A stretch of DNA of 6,471 nt, from positions 1 to 6,471 of the forward strand of contig JBCDBH010000336.1 in assembly GCA_039184055.1 (NCBI GenBank). The letters are read 5' to 3'. A model generated the notes under the pieces. That model did not search any database. It saw only the letters and a list, made by a program, of their open reading frames with translations, and was not told where the DNA came from. Numbering within the stretch: the stretch's first letter is position 1; each line of letters begins with the position of its first letter. The DNA comes from JBCDBH01 sp039184055. GTDB taxonomy: Bacteria > Acidobacteriota > Thermoanaerobaculia > Multivoradales > J023. A program made the position numbers and the translations under genes. This document shows positions 1 to 6,447 of the stretch, piece by piece.

Positions 1-372
1 CAGCTCGATCTGGACAAGCTCCTGCGCATTCTGCCCTCGCAACGCAACACCGAAGAGTTGTTGCGTCGGATCCGGTCGCTGACCGAGCAGGGTGATTTCA
101 ACCTGATGCGGTTCACGCCGCAGGCCGAGCAGCCGCTGGACTTCTACACCGAATGGCCGATCAAGGTCGAGCTCGAAGGGACGTACCACAACCTTGCGCT
201 CTTCTTCGATCGCATCGGCCGCTTTCGTCGCATCATCAACGTCGATCAGCTCGATATCGCGGCTCTCAAGAACAACAACCGAGACGAGCGATCGGCCTAT
301 ACGATCCGCGCTCGCTTTACCGCCAAAACCTTCCTCTACAACGAGCCATTCGACGAGGAGGAAGGCGAATGA
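1..372 (+). CDS. pilO: PilO, type IV pilus inner-membrane alignment protein (3' part only)
   Basis: The reading frame is open from base 1 to the TGA at 370-372, giving 123 visible residues; the cytoplasmic start, membrane helix and coiled coil lie outside the window. What remains is the periplasmic ferredoxin-like part of PilO. It begins with an L-x-x-ILP segment (a typical 'LLP' hallmark), followed by a helix (TEELLRRIRSLTEQGDF), then FTP...PLDFYTEWPIKVELEGTYHNLALFFDRIGR, which matches the family pattern of 'DFYaelPi.v.v.GsYh.l..Ff..ia.l.RIv'. PilO pairs with PilN and binds PilP, forming the ring that links the motor platform to the secretin. The protein ends in an acidic tail (DEEEGE) whose codons double as the Shine-Dalgarno of pilP. 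The stop overlaps the pilP start by ATGA, so translation is probably coupled. Recognition rests on motif pattern and gene order. Confidence 0.92.
   Translation, partial: QLDLDKLLRILPSQRNTEELLRRIRSLTEQGDFNLMRFTPQAEQPLDFYTEWPIKVELEGTYHNLALFFDRIGRFRRIINVDQLDIAALKNNNRDERSAYTIRARFTAKTFLYNEPFDEEEGE
356..361 (+). promoter_or_regulatory. Shine-Dalgarno site for pilP, inside pilO
   Basis: AGGAGG at 356-361 (purine-rich run extending to 365) lies 7 bases before the ATG at 369. It supports that start over any upstream codon in the same frame. Because it is inside the pilO coding sequence, the bases also encode the Glu-rich end of PilO. Confidence 0.85.
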
Positions 373-926
373 TCAGCCGAAACGGCTGGCTGGCTCTTTT
401 TGTCGCGCTCGGGCTGCTGCTCGGCAGTGGCCTGTTGGTGGCGCAGGAAGACGATGGTTTCGGCGATGAGGACGGCGCGGAATCGGAATACGACGATGGC
501 TTCGGTGAAGATATTCCCGAAGCCGAGTTCGAAAACATCGATGAGCTCTTGGCCCAGGACGAAGAGTTGATCAGTGGCGCGGATCCGGTAGCCACCTACG
601 ATCCGGGTACGCGTCGTGATCCTTTTCGTTCTTTGGTTCAATCCGCGGGCCGAAGCGCCGCGGTGGAGCAAAACCGACCCGATGGGATCGCCGGTCTGCT
701 GATCGACGAAATCGAGATCGAGGGCGTCTTCATCACTGAGAACGGACCGGTCGCTCAGATCGGTGCGACCAGTGATCAGACGAGCTATCTCATCCGGCCG
801 GGCGACCAGCTTTGGGACGGTGATGTCGTGAGTATTTCGATCGACGAGATCACGTTCAAACAAACGATCAACGATCCGACTGCACTGAAGCCGTTCCGCG
901 AGGTGGTCAAACGGCTGAATCCCTAG
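369..926 (+). CDS. pilP: PilP, type IV pilus periplasmic assembly protein (apparently not a lipoprotein)
   Basis: This 185-residue protein is in the size range usual for PilP. PilP normally tethers the PilN/PilO complex to the N0 domain of PilQ in the periplasm. Residues 7-25 form a hydrophobic segment (WLALFVALGLLLGSGLLVA) that looks like a signal peptide, with possible signal peptidase I cleavage after A25, or an uncleaved anchor. There is no lipobox and no cysteine anywhere, unlike the well-studied PilP lipoproteins. Residues 27-75 are very acidic and likely disordered, with DDGFG occurring twice (28-32 and 42-46). The PilP hallmark RRDPF is at 82-86, followed by the beta-rich HR domain (about 105-185: GVFI, A-I, Y-IRPGDQLWDGDV, I-I-EITF). 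The start is the ATG that overlaps the pilO stop and has a good Shine-Dalgarno; extension further upstream would run only through pilO in another frame. Function is firm from family and context; the membrane attachment mode is inferred. Confidence 0.94.
   Translation: MISRNGWLALFVALGLLLGSGLLVAQEDDGFGDEDGAESEYDDGFGEDIPEAEFENIDELLAQDEELISGADPVATYDPGTRRDPFRSLVQSAGRSAAVEQNRPDGIAGLLIDEIEIEGVFITENGPVAQIGATSDQTSYLIRPGDQLWDGDVVSISIDEITFKQTINDPTALKPFREVVKRLNP
450..506 (+). repeat. Short acidic tandem motif in PilP (DDGFG twice)
   Basis: GAC GAT GG(T/C) TTC GG occurs at 450-463 and again at 492-505, 14 codons apart, encoding DDGFG-D/E both times. The surrounding region is nearly all Asp, Glu, Gly and Ala. 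It looks like a small internal duplication within a disordered linker. No function is claimed. Confidence 0.6.
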
Positions 927-927
927 T

Positions 928-947
928 GGCACGTGGTGGAGCGTGCC
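928..947 (+). promoter_or_regulatory. Inverted repeat (possible RNA hairpin) between pilP and pilQ
   Basis: GGCACG (928-933) and CGTGCC (942-947) are perfectly complementary, with an 8-base spacer; a T-G wobble could add a seventh pair. It starts just after the pilP stop (924-926) and ends 14 bases before the pilQ Shine-Dalgarno. No T tract follows, so it is not a classical terminator. It could be an mRNA-processing or stabilising stem, or chance. It also buries the GTG at 943, an alternative pilQ start. Confidence 0.4.
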
Positions 948-961
948 CGAGACCGAGGGGC

Positions 962-966
962 GGAGG
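962..966 (+). promoter_or_regulatory. Shine-Dalgarno site for pilQ
   Basis: GGAGG at 962-966 precedes ATG codons at 970 (3-base gap, rather short) and 979 (12-base gap, rather long), both in frame. A second weaker purine run (GAGGGAG, 992-998) precedes ATG 1000, but very closely. The site favours a start at 970 or 979 over GTG 943; the exact choice stays uncertain. Confidence 0.6.
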
Positions 967-969
967 CGA

Positions 970-3753
970 ATGAGTCACATGCTGGAGAGACGAGGGAGCA
1001 TGATCCGTAACATCACGATGCTTTCGAGCATTGCGGTGTTGCTCGCGCTGCTGGGCTGTGCGTCCGGCGGTAGCGACGAAACACGAGTCGAGCCAGAGCG
1101 GCCGAACGGAGTCGTCTCCGAACGAGTCTCGACCCCCGCGGAAATTCGTGGGCTCGAGGTCGGTGACGAAGAGCCGGGTGTCGTCTTGGACGTGATCGCC
1201 GACCGCACGCTGGTTTGGACGACCTATCGCGACAACGCCGGCAATCTGGTGGTCGAGCTTCCCAACACCGTGCCATCCGATTCGGTTGGCGACCTCGCCT
1301 TGATGGAAGGTCTGTTGCGCGGTGTCGATGTCGAGCTTCTGGAGGATGCCGATCGTCCGTTGACCCGTTTGGTGGTCAGCACGCGCGACGAAACCGAGCA
1401 TGCTCTCACCACCGAAGGCGAGCGTCTGCGACTCCAGCTCATGCCGGTCGGTTACGACGCGCCGGTGACGCTCGCTTACGAAGCGCCGCCGACCGAAGAG
1501 CCGCTCGAGCCGATCGCCGAGTCGCCGGCGAGCGAGACCTATGGTGCCGACGATGTCGCGCCGACGCCGCCGGTCACCATGGCGGCGTCCGAGCCGGTCG
1601 ATACCGAGGTCGAATCGACGGACATCTTGCCACCGGCCAGCCCCACGGTCGCCGCGTCGTCGCCCAGCCTGGAGCCGACTCCCGTGGGCACCGCCGATGC
1701 GCCGTGGGTGGCGCCAGCGCCCACCGGCATCGCGGCGCGCAGCCTGTCGGAACTCGATGTCGACAGCTCGGGTGACGGCACGCGAGTGATGATCGCGGGT
1801 GACGGCGAGTTCCGTTACAGCACGTTCCAGCTCGAGAATCCGGCGCGATTCGTCATCGACCTCGAAGACGTCGTCAATACGTCGGGTCGGCAATCGGTCG
1901 CGGTGTCGTCGAGCTATGTCGATCAGGTGCGCATCGGTCAATTCCGCCCGGTGCCCGACGCGATATCCCGTGTCGTCTTCGATCTGCAGCGTCCGGTGAC
2001 CCCTTCGATCGAACGCACGGCGACCGGTCTCGTGGTCACGTTCGGTACGCCGGCCGTCGCTGCGCCAGCCGCCGATCCGCCGACGACGCTGCTCGCCGAT
2101 GTCGAAGAGACGCCGAGCGACGATGTCGATGACGCTGGCGAAGTCTTCTTGCCGCCTGGACGCACGGTCGATGCCGAGCCGATGGACGTCGCCGAAGACA
2201 CCACGCCCGCCGACGAGCCCGCTCCATTGCTGGCTTCGGTGGACGAAAGCGTGCCCGTCGAACAAGACGCGGATCCGGTGACGGTGCCGGTGTTCGAGCC
2301 GACCCCCGAGGCGGCACCGACGGGCGAAGCGACCGCTTTTGCCGGTCAGACGGCCGCGCCCCAGGCGCCGCCGCCAGCCGCGCCACCGGTCGCCGACTTC
2401 GCGCCACCGGCAACCTTCTCGGACGTCGCCGCTTTCGAATCGCAGCAGGTGCAAGGGGTCGAGCCGGCGGCGCAAGAGCCGGTCCTGCCAGGCTTCACCG
2501 CCGAGATCGTCACGCGGAGCAACCGTGAATACGTCGGTCAGCCGATCACCATGTCGCTCAAAGATGCCGACCTGGTCGAGACGCTGCGCTCGTTCTCGCG
2601 GATCAGCGACCTCAATTTCGTGATTCAGCCGCGCGTGCGTGGCAGCGTCACGGTCGAGCTCGAGAACGTGCCGTGGGATCAGGCCCTCGAGCAGATTCTC
2701 AAGATCAACAATCTCGGTCTCGATATCGACGGCACGATCGTCCGCATCGCGCCTCTGCAGACTCTGCAGGAAGAAGCGAAAGCGCGCGCCGAAATCGCCG
2801 AGCTCCGTCAGAAGAGCGTACCGTTGACCACCCTGATGCGCAGCTTGAGCTATGCCGAAGCCCAGGCTGTCGCGGGCTTGCTCCGCGGTGGCGGTGGTGG
2901 CACCGGTATCCTGAGCAGCCGTGGCGATGTCCAGGTCGATCGACGCACCAACACGCTGATCATTCGCGAGCTTCCCGACTATGTCGACACGGTTCTGGCG
3001 GTGGTCGAGAATCTCGACACCCCCGAGCCTCAGGTTCGCATCGAAGCCCGGATCATCGAGGCCACGAAGAACTTCAGTCGCTCTTTGGGTGTCGCGTGGG
3101 ACTTCGACGGGGTGTCGGACGAGCAATTCGGCAATACAACCAATCTCGAGTTCCCCAACCAGGGTACGGCGAATGGTGGTGTCGCTTTGCTCAGCGGTGG
3201 TGCCAACGGTTTCCTCAACATCTCGCTGGGTAACGTGCTCAATACCTTCATGCTCGACGCGCAATTGGTCGCGGCCGAGAACGAGGGTTTGATCAACGTC
3301 ATCTCGGCGCCGAGCATCACGACGCTCAACAACCAATCGGCGACCATTCAAAGTGGTCTGCAGATTCCGATCCAGACGATCGCCAACAACACGGTGTCGG
3401 TCCAGTTCGTCAACGCCACGCTGCAGATGACCGTCACGCCTCAGGTGACCGCCGAAGGCACGATCATCATGAACCTCAACGTGGCCAAGAAAGAACCGCA
3501 GCTCGCGTTCGCGATCGCCGGTGCGACCAACGCGCCGATCGCGAACCGTGAAGCTCGCACCACCGTGATCGTTCGCGATGGCGGTACCGCGGTCATTGGC
3601 GGCATCTACGAGGTGACGTCGAACCAAAACCAAGACCGGGTGCCCGGCCTTGCCAACATCCCGATTCTCGGCCATCTGTTCAAGAACCGGTCGCGCTCGA
3701 ATTCGAATGACGAGCTGCTGATCTTCGTCACGCCACGAATCGTCCCGATGTGA
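970..3753 (+). CDS. pilQ: PilQ, type IV pilus secretin with two AMIN-type domains and a lipoprotein signal
   Basis: PilQ forms the outer-membrane ring through which the pilus is extruded and retracted. From ATG 970 it has 927 residues, long for the family but like other multi-AMIN PilQs. Order (numbered from 970): signal with lipobox LLGC, Cys30; AMIN-like domain about 60-155; Pro/Ala/Thr-rich linker about 156-257; a clearer AMIN domain about 258-359 (ARFVIDLEDV, then VRIGQF, SRVVFDLQ), a fold that binds peptidoglycan; acidic Pro/Ala-rich linker about 360-508; N0/STN domain about 509-600 (ISMSL-type strand, VTVELENVPWDQALEQIL); N1 about 610-695 with a five-glycine loop and the family pattern SSRGDVQVDRRTNTLII; secretin barrel about 696-927, with signature VPGLANIPILGHLF starting at 891 and ending LLIFVTPRIV. 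Cys30 is the only cysteine in the protein. In-frame alternatives are GTG 943, ATG 979 and ATG 1000; all keep the lipobox, and ATG 1000 would place the Cys at residue 20. Identity is near certain; lipidation is a prediction. Confidence 0.97.
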   Translation: MSHMLERRGSMIRNITMLSSIAVLLALLGCASGGSDETRVEPERPNGVVSERVSTPAEIRGLEVGDEEPGVVLDVIADRTLVWTTYRDNAGNLVVELPNTVPSDSVGDLALMEGLLRGVDVELLEDADRPLTRLVVSTRDETEHALTTEGERLRLQLMPVGYDAPVTLAYEAPPTEEPLEPIAESPASETYGADDVAPTPPVTMAASEPVDTEVESTDILPPASPTVAASSPSLEPTPVGTADAPWVAPAPTGIAARSLSELDVDSSGDGTRVMIAGDGEFRYSTFQLENPARFVIDLEDVVNTSGRQSVAVSSSYVDQVRIGQFRPVPDAISRVVFDLQRPVTPSIERTATGLVVTFGTPAVAAPAADPPTTLLADVEETPSDDVDDAGEVFLPPGRTVDAEPMDVAEDTTPADEPAPLLASVDESVPVEQDADPVTVPVFEPTPEAAPTGEATAFAGQTAAPQAPPPAAPPVADFAPPATFSDVAAFESQQVQGVEPAAQEPVLPGFTAEIVTRSNREYVGQPITMSLKDADLVETLRSFSRISDLNFVIQPRVRGSVTVELENVPWDQALEQILKINNLGLDIDGTIVRIAPLQTLQEEAKARAEIAELRQKSVPLTTLMRSLSYAEAQAVAGLLRGGGGGTGILSSRGDVQVDRRTNTLIIRELPDYVDTVLAVVENLDTPEPQVRIEARIIEATKNFSRSLGVAWDFDGVSDEQFGNTTNLEFPNQGTANGGVALLSGGANGFLNISLGNVLNTFMLDAQLVAAENEGLINVISAPSITTLNNQSATIQSGLQIPIQTIANNTVSVQFVNATLQMTVTPQVTAEGTIIMNLNVAKKEPQLAFAIAGATNAPIANREARTTVIVRDGGTAVIGGIYEVTSNQNQDRVPGLANIPILGHLFKNRSRSNSNDELLIFVTPRIVPM

Positions 3754-3758
3754 TCGGT

Positions 3759-3765
3759 GGAGGAG
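3759..3765 (+). promoter_or_regulatory. Shine-Dalgarno site for the GTG-started lipoprotein gene
   Basis: GGAGGAG at 3759-3765, only a few bases after the pilQ stop, lies 5 bases before GTG 3771. It decides the start: the in-frame GTG at 3750, which overlaps the pilQ stop as GTGA, has no comparable site and would add GGGEN-type residues that are merely the translated Shine-Dalgarno. Confidence 0.8.
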
Positions 3766-3770
3766 AAAAC

Positions 3771-4334
3771 GTGAAGAACTTGTTGCGCATCCTCGCTGTG
3801 GCTCTGGTGGCTCTGGCGATTCTCGGTTGTGAGGAGAACGTCGCCGAAGACAGCGCGACGAGCTCGGGTGGTGTGTTGCTCGATATGGATTGGGCCAGTG
3901 GCTCGACGATTCCATTTCGTGTGTCGGTCAACGGCAACGACAACCTGCGCATTCCCACGATCACCTTGAGCAATATCGTCGCCGACCCGAATGGCAGCAG
4001 CAGTCAGCTGATGGATATCCAGATGGACAGTCTGGAGATCCAATTCACCCGGGGTGACGCCGGATCGCGCGTGCCCGCGCCCTACGTCGTTCGGGTGCTC
4101 GGAACCGTGCCGGTCGGCGGTACGCTCACGCTCGAGAACTGGGACGTGATGTCGTTCGAGCAATTCACCAACCCGCCCTTGTCCGACCTGATGTTCGAGA
4201 ACGGCGGCTTCGACAAGGAAACGGGCTCGACGATCATCCGTTTGAACTTGCTCGCCCGAGCCTACGGTCGCACGCGTGGCGGTGACCTGGTGGCCAGTGA
4301 GCTGCTCGCTCAATCGATCGAGTTTTCGCAGTAG
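3771..4334 (+). CDS. Small lipoprotein of unknown family encoded directly after pilQ
   Basis: I do not recognise this 187-residue protein. Residues 1-20 form a textbook lipoprotein signal: Lys2 and Arg6, a hydrophobic core, and lipobox AILGC with Cys20 as the only cysteine. The +2 residue is Glu, not the Asp that retains lipoproteins in the inner membrane of E. coli, so an outer-membrane location is plausible. After a short acidic, Ser-rich spacer the protein is mostly alternating strands (TIPFRVSVNG, IPTITLSNIV, MDSLEIQFTRGD, YVVRVLGTV, GGTLTLENWDV), then LSDLMFENGGFDKETGSTIIRL-type segments and a final strand SIEFSQ, suggesting one beta-sandwich domain. It starts with GTG, 17 bases after pilQ, and ends in tandem stops (TAGTAG, 4332-4337), 23 bases before the next gene. 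Its position suggests a partner of the secretin, for example a pilotin-like or peri-secretin protein, but known pilotins of the PilF/Tgl type are TPR proteins and this has no TPR pattern. The role is inference from context. Confidence 0.87.
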   Translation: MKNLLRILAVALVALAILGCEENVAEDSATSSGGVLLDMDWASGSTIPFRVSVNGNDNLRIPTITLSNIVADPNGSSSQLMDIQMDSLEIQFTRGDAGSRVPAPYVVRVLGTVPVGGTLTLENWDVMSFEQFTNPPLSDLMFENGGFDKETGSTIIRLNLLARAYGRTRGGDLVASELLAQSIEFSQ

Positions 4335-4342
4335 TAGGCACC

Positions 4343-4348
4343 AAGGAG
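4343..4348 (+). promoter_or_regulatory. Shine-Dalgarno site for the TIG/PKD lipoprotein gene
   Basis: AAGGAG at 4343-4348 lies 9 bases before ATG 4358. A second in-frame ATG follows at 4364 (Met3); the spacing supports 4358, and either choice leaves the signal peptide intact. Confidence 0.75.
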
Positions 4349-4357
4349 ATTTTCGAC

Positions 4358-6388
4358 ATGCGTATGCGACGACCCGGTGTCTTGATGATGATCTTGCTGG
4401 TGGTGCTGGCTCTGCTCACCGCCGCTTGCGAATCAGATTCACCGACCCTGCCTGAACAAGCCGCAACCTCGACGCCGACCAGCGACATCGCGCCGTCGGC
4501 GGCCTACGTCGTTACGGTCATCGCCAGCCCGGACGCGTTCGAATTCGCGGCCGAGCCCGAGACGACGACCAGCAACATCTTGGTGACCGTGCGTGCTCGA
4601 CGCACTGACAACGGTCAGGCGCCACCCGACGGTGCTTCGATCATCGTCAGCTCGAGCGGTGGCTCGTTGATTTCCGATAGCGGCGCCACGACGTCGGCGG
4701 TGCTCAATCTCGACGATGGCGTGAGCAGCGTCACGCTGCAGGTCAGCACGGGCGATATCGACAGCTCGATCGTCGTGCAGGCGCAGATCGAACAGAGCTT
4801 CGGTCAAGATACGGTCGCGATCACGCAGGCGGAACCGACGCCAGATCCGCCGCCGCCGGCACCGTTCTTCCTCACCGGGATCGTGCCCAACACCGGACCG
4901 CCCGAGGGGATCGAAGCCACCATTCTCGGCAACGGCTTCTCGAGCCCGCTGCGGGTCACGATCGACACCCAGGTCGCTCAGATCCTCAGCGCCAGCAGTG
5001 GCTCGATCCGGATTCGCGTGCCACCGATCTTCGACCTGCCGGTCGGCCAGATTCGCTCGGTCGACGTCACGGTGACCAACAACTTCAACGACACCGATCC
5101 GGATTCGATCACCGCGGCCGATACCCTGGCGTCGGCGTTCACCTACACGCGTGACGGTGGCTCGGTCATCGTGCCGCGGATCATTTCGGTGACCCCGGCG
5201 TTCGGTCCCAACGAGGGCGGCACCCAGATCACGATTCGCGGAGAAGGCTTCTCGAATCAGGTGCAGGTCTTCGTCGGTGCTGGCAACGCTCGGGTCGAGG
5301 CGCAATTGCAGTCGGTGTCGCCGAGCCGGATTGTCGCCATTACCCCCGCGGCCACCGGGCCGAACGCGGTCAACCAGAACCGGATCGTCGATGTTCAGGT
5401 GGTCAATCTGAATAGCGGATCGCAGGATACGCTGGCGGGTGCCTTCCAATACGGCAGCGCCGGTAGCGTCGTGATCACCGCGCTCAGTCCCAACGAAGGG
5501 CCGTTTACCGGTGGGCAGCTGGTGACCGTCTTCGGTACGGGATTCGAAGAGCCGGTGGCGGTTTCGATGGCCGGATTCGGTCAAGAAATCGTGTCGGTCA
5601 CGGGTACCGAGATCGTCGTTCGCACCCCAGGCATCATTCCCAATGGATGTTCGGACGAGAGCGGCGCGGTGAGTGTCACCAACGTCGAGACCGCCGAGTC
5701 GGGTCAAGGCCCCTCGTACACCTATCGAGTCTTCGACGTCGTCGTCACCGATGTCAGTCCGAACACCTTCACCACCACGGCCGATGGTTCGCTGGTCGGT
5801 GCGCCCAACGTCGAAATCAACTTGGGACCGATCGGCGCCTCGGGTATCGAGGCCGGTGATCCGGTGTCGGTGGAGATCGATGGCAACGCCGCGCTCGGCG
5901 TGGTGGCGGTGAATTCCGGAGGCCAGGTGGTCGTGCGTGCGAGAGTGCCGAATTTCTTCGGTACGTTCGAGACGGATACGTGTCTGGTCGGTGGTCAGGA
6001 TGGCGAGATCCTCTTGCCGACACCGACCGACCTGACCATCACCAGTCTCCGGACGACCTGCACGCAGACGCTCACCAACGCGATCATCTACGATCCGCCG
6101 TCGGATTGTCAGGTCGATCCCGCGCCGCCGGAAGCGTCCTTCGTGATCAGTGGCACCACGGGTACGACGGTCAACTTCGTCAACACCTCGACGGGCGCCG
6201 ACAGCTACACGTGGTTCTTCGGTGACGGCTCGAGCTGTACGGCTCCGGGTGTCGATCCGGCTTGCGATCTGAACGGAGCCACCTACACGTATCCGCCGAT
6301 CGCGGCTACGTACACGGTGACCCTGCAAGCGTCGAACCAATTCGGTACCTCGACGGCGAGCAACGACGTCACGATCACACCTCCGTAA
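4358..6388 (+). CDS. Multi-domain Ig-like lipoprotein: IPT/TIG repeats and C-terminal PKD domain
   Basis: This 676-residue exported protein is probably lipidated: a basic n-region (RMRR), a hydrophobic core and LLTAAC with Cys24. The -3 residue is Thr, a less usual lipobox. Modules in order: spacer 25-46; bacterial Ig-like (Big/invasin type) domain about 47-158 (VIASP, ILVTVRARR, PPDGASIIVSSSGGSLIS, VTLQVST); Pro-rich hinge (PTPDPPPPAP); IPT/TIG 1 about 170-268 (GIVPNTGPPEG, ILGNGF); TIG 2 about 270-367 (ISVTPAFGPNEGGTQITIRG, GF); TIG 3 about 371-458 (ALSPNEGPFTGGQLVTVFG, GF); a divergent region about 459-585 starting VTDVSPN but lacking the GG...GxGF core; PKD about 592-676 (SYTWFFGDGSS, W619 and D623, then TYTVTLQASNQFG). 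Six cysteines besides Cys24 (431, 542, 568, 584, 627, 636) all lie in the C-terminal third, enough for three disulfides. Such modules typically mediate adhesion or protein contacts outside the cell; there is no catalytic domain. It is the last gene before the terminator, so it is probably expressed with pilQ. A surface or pilus-associated role is inference. Confidence 0.9.
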   Translation: MRMRRPGVLMMILLVVLALLTAACESDSPTLPEQAATSTPTSDIAPSAAYVVTVIASPDAFEFAAEPETTTSNILVTVRARRTDNGQAPPDGASIIVSSSGGSLISDSGATTSAVLNLDDGVSSVTLQVSTGDIDSSIVVQAQIEQSFGQDTVAITQAEPTPDPPPPAPFFLTGIVPNTGPPEGIEATILGNGFSSPLRVTIDTQVAQILSASSGSIRIRVPPIFDLPVGQIRSVDVTVTNNFNDTDPDSITAADTLASAFTYTRDGGSVIVPRIISVTPAFGPNEGGTQITIRGEGFSNQVQVFVGAGNARVEAQLQSVSPSRIVAITPAATGPNAVNQNRIVDVQVVNLNSGSQDTLAGAFQYGSAGSVVITALSPNEGPFTGGQLVTVFGTGFEEPVAVSMAGFGQEIVSVTGTEIVVRTPGIIPNGCSDESGAVSVTNVETAESGQGPSYTYRVFDVVVTDVSPNTFTTTADGSLVGAPNVEINLGPIGASGIEAGDPVSVEIDGNAALGVVAVNSGGQVVVRARVPNFFGTFETDTCLVGGQDGEILLPTPTDLTITSLRTTCTQTLTNAIIYDPPSDCQVDPAPPEASFVISGTTGTTVNFVNTSTGADSYTWFFGDGSSCTAPGVDPACDLNGATYTYPPIAATYTVTLQASNQFGTSTASNDVTITPP

Positions 6389-6421
6389 TTCTCGGATTTT
6401 CGGAGCTGAAAGTAGGGAAGC

Positions 6422-6447
6422 GGGGGGGAATAGCCCCCCCTTTTTTT
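6422..6447 (+). terminator. Strong intrinsic terminator ending the operon
   Basis: Seven G (6422-6428), a five-base loop AATAG (6429-6433), seven C (6434-6440), then seven T (6441-6447). This is a perfect 7-bp all-GC stem directly followed by a T tract, 33 bases after the last stop codon. No comparable structure with a T tract occurs between the upstream genes, which supports one transcription unit from pilO through the TIG/PKD gene. The remaining bases 6448-6471 are AT-rich and show nothing I can name. Confidence 0.95.

Noticed and set aside
153..368. Upstream in-frame extension of pilP
   Set aside because: It lies wholly within pilO in another frame, is Arg-rich, and would bury the signal peptide; ATG 369 has a proper Shine-Dalgarno.
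450..506. Asp-rich DDGFG motifs as calcium-binding sites
   Set aside because: The spacing does not match the DxDxDG EF-hand or dockerin pattern.
943..969. GTG 943 as the pilQ start
   Set aside because: It lies in the arm of the inverted repeat, has only a poorly spaced GGAG before it, and would add nine residues ahead of the signal peptide. ATG 970 has GGAGG upstream. ATG 979 and ATG 1000 remain possible.
3750..3770. GTG 3750 overlapping the pilQ stop as start of the small lipoprotein
   Set aside because: The added residues are just the translated ribosome binding site, and the signal peptide starts naturally at GTG 3771.
907..3915. A 1002-codon open frame on the - strand opposite pilQ
   Set aside because: It is rich in Arg, Asp and His with low-complexity runs, has no recognisable domain, and mirrors a + strand gene whose secretin signature is certain. 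Long antisense open frames are expected in GC-rich genes with this codon bias.
4439..6340. A 633-codon open frame on the - strand opposite the TIG/PKD gene
   Set aside because: Same reasoning: Arg/Asp-rich composition, no domain, and the + strand frame has a signal peptide and clear TIG and PKD patterns.
6381..6405. CTCCG...CGGAG inverted repeat around the last stop codon as a second terminator
   Set aside because: Only 5 bp with a 15-base loop and no T tract; the G7/C7 hairpin just downstream is sufficient.
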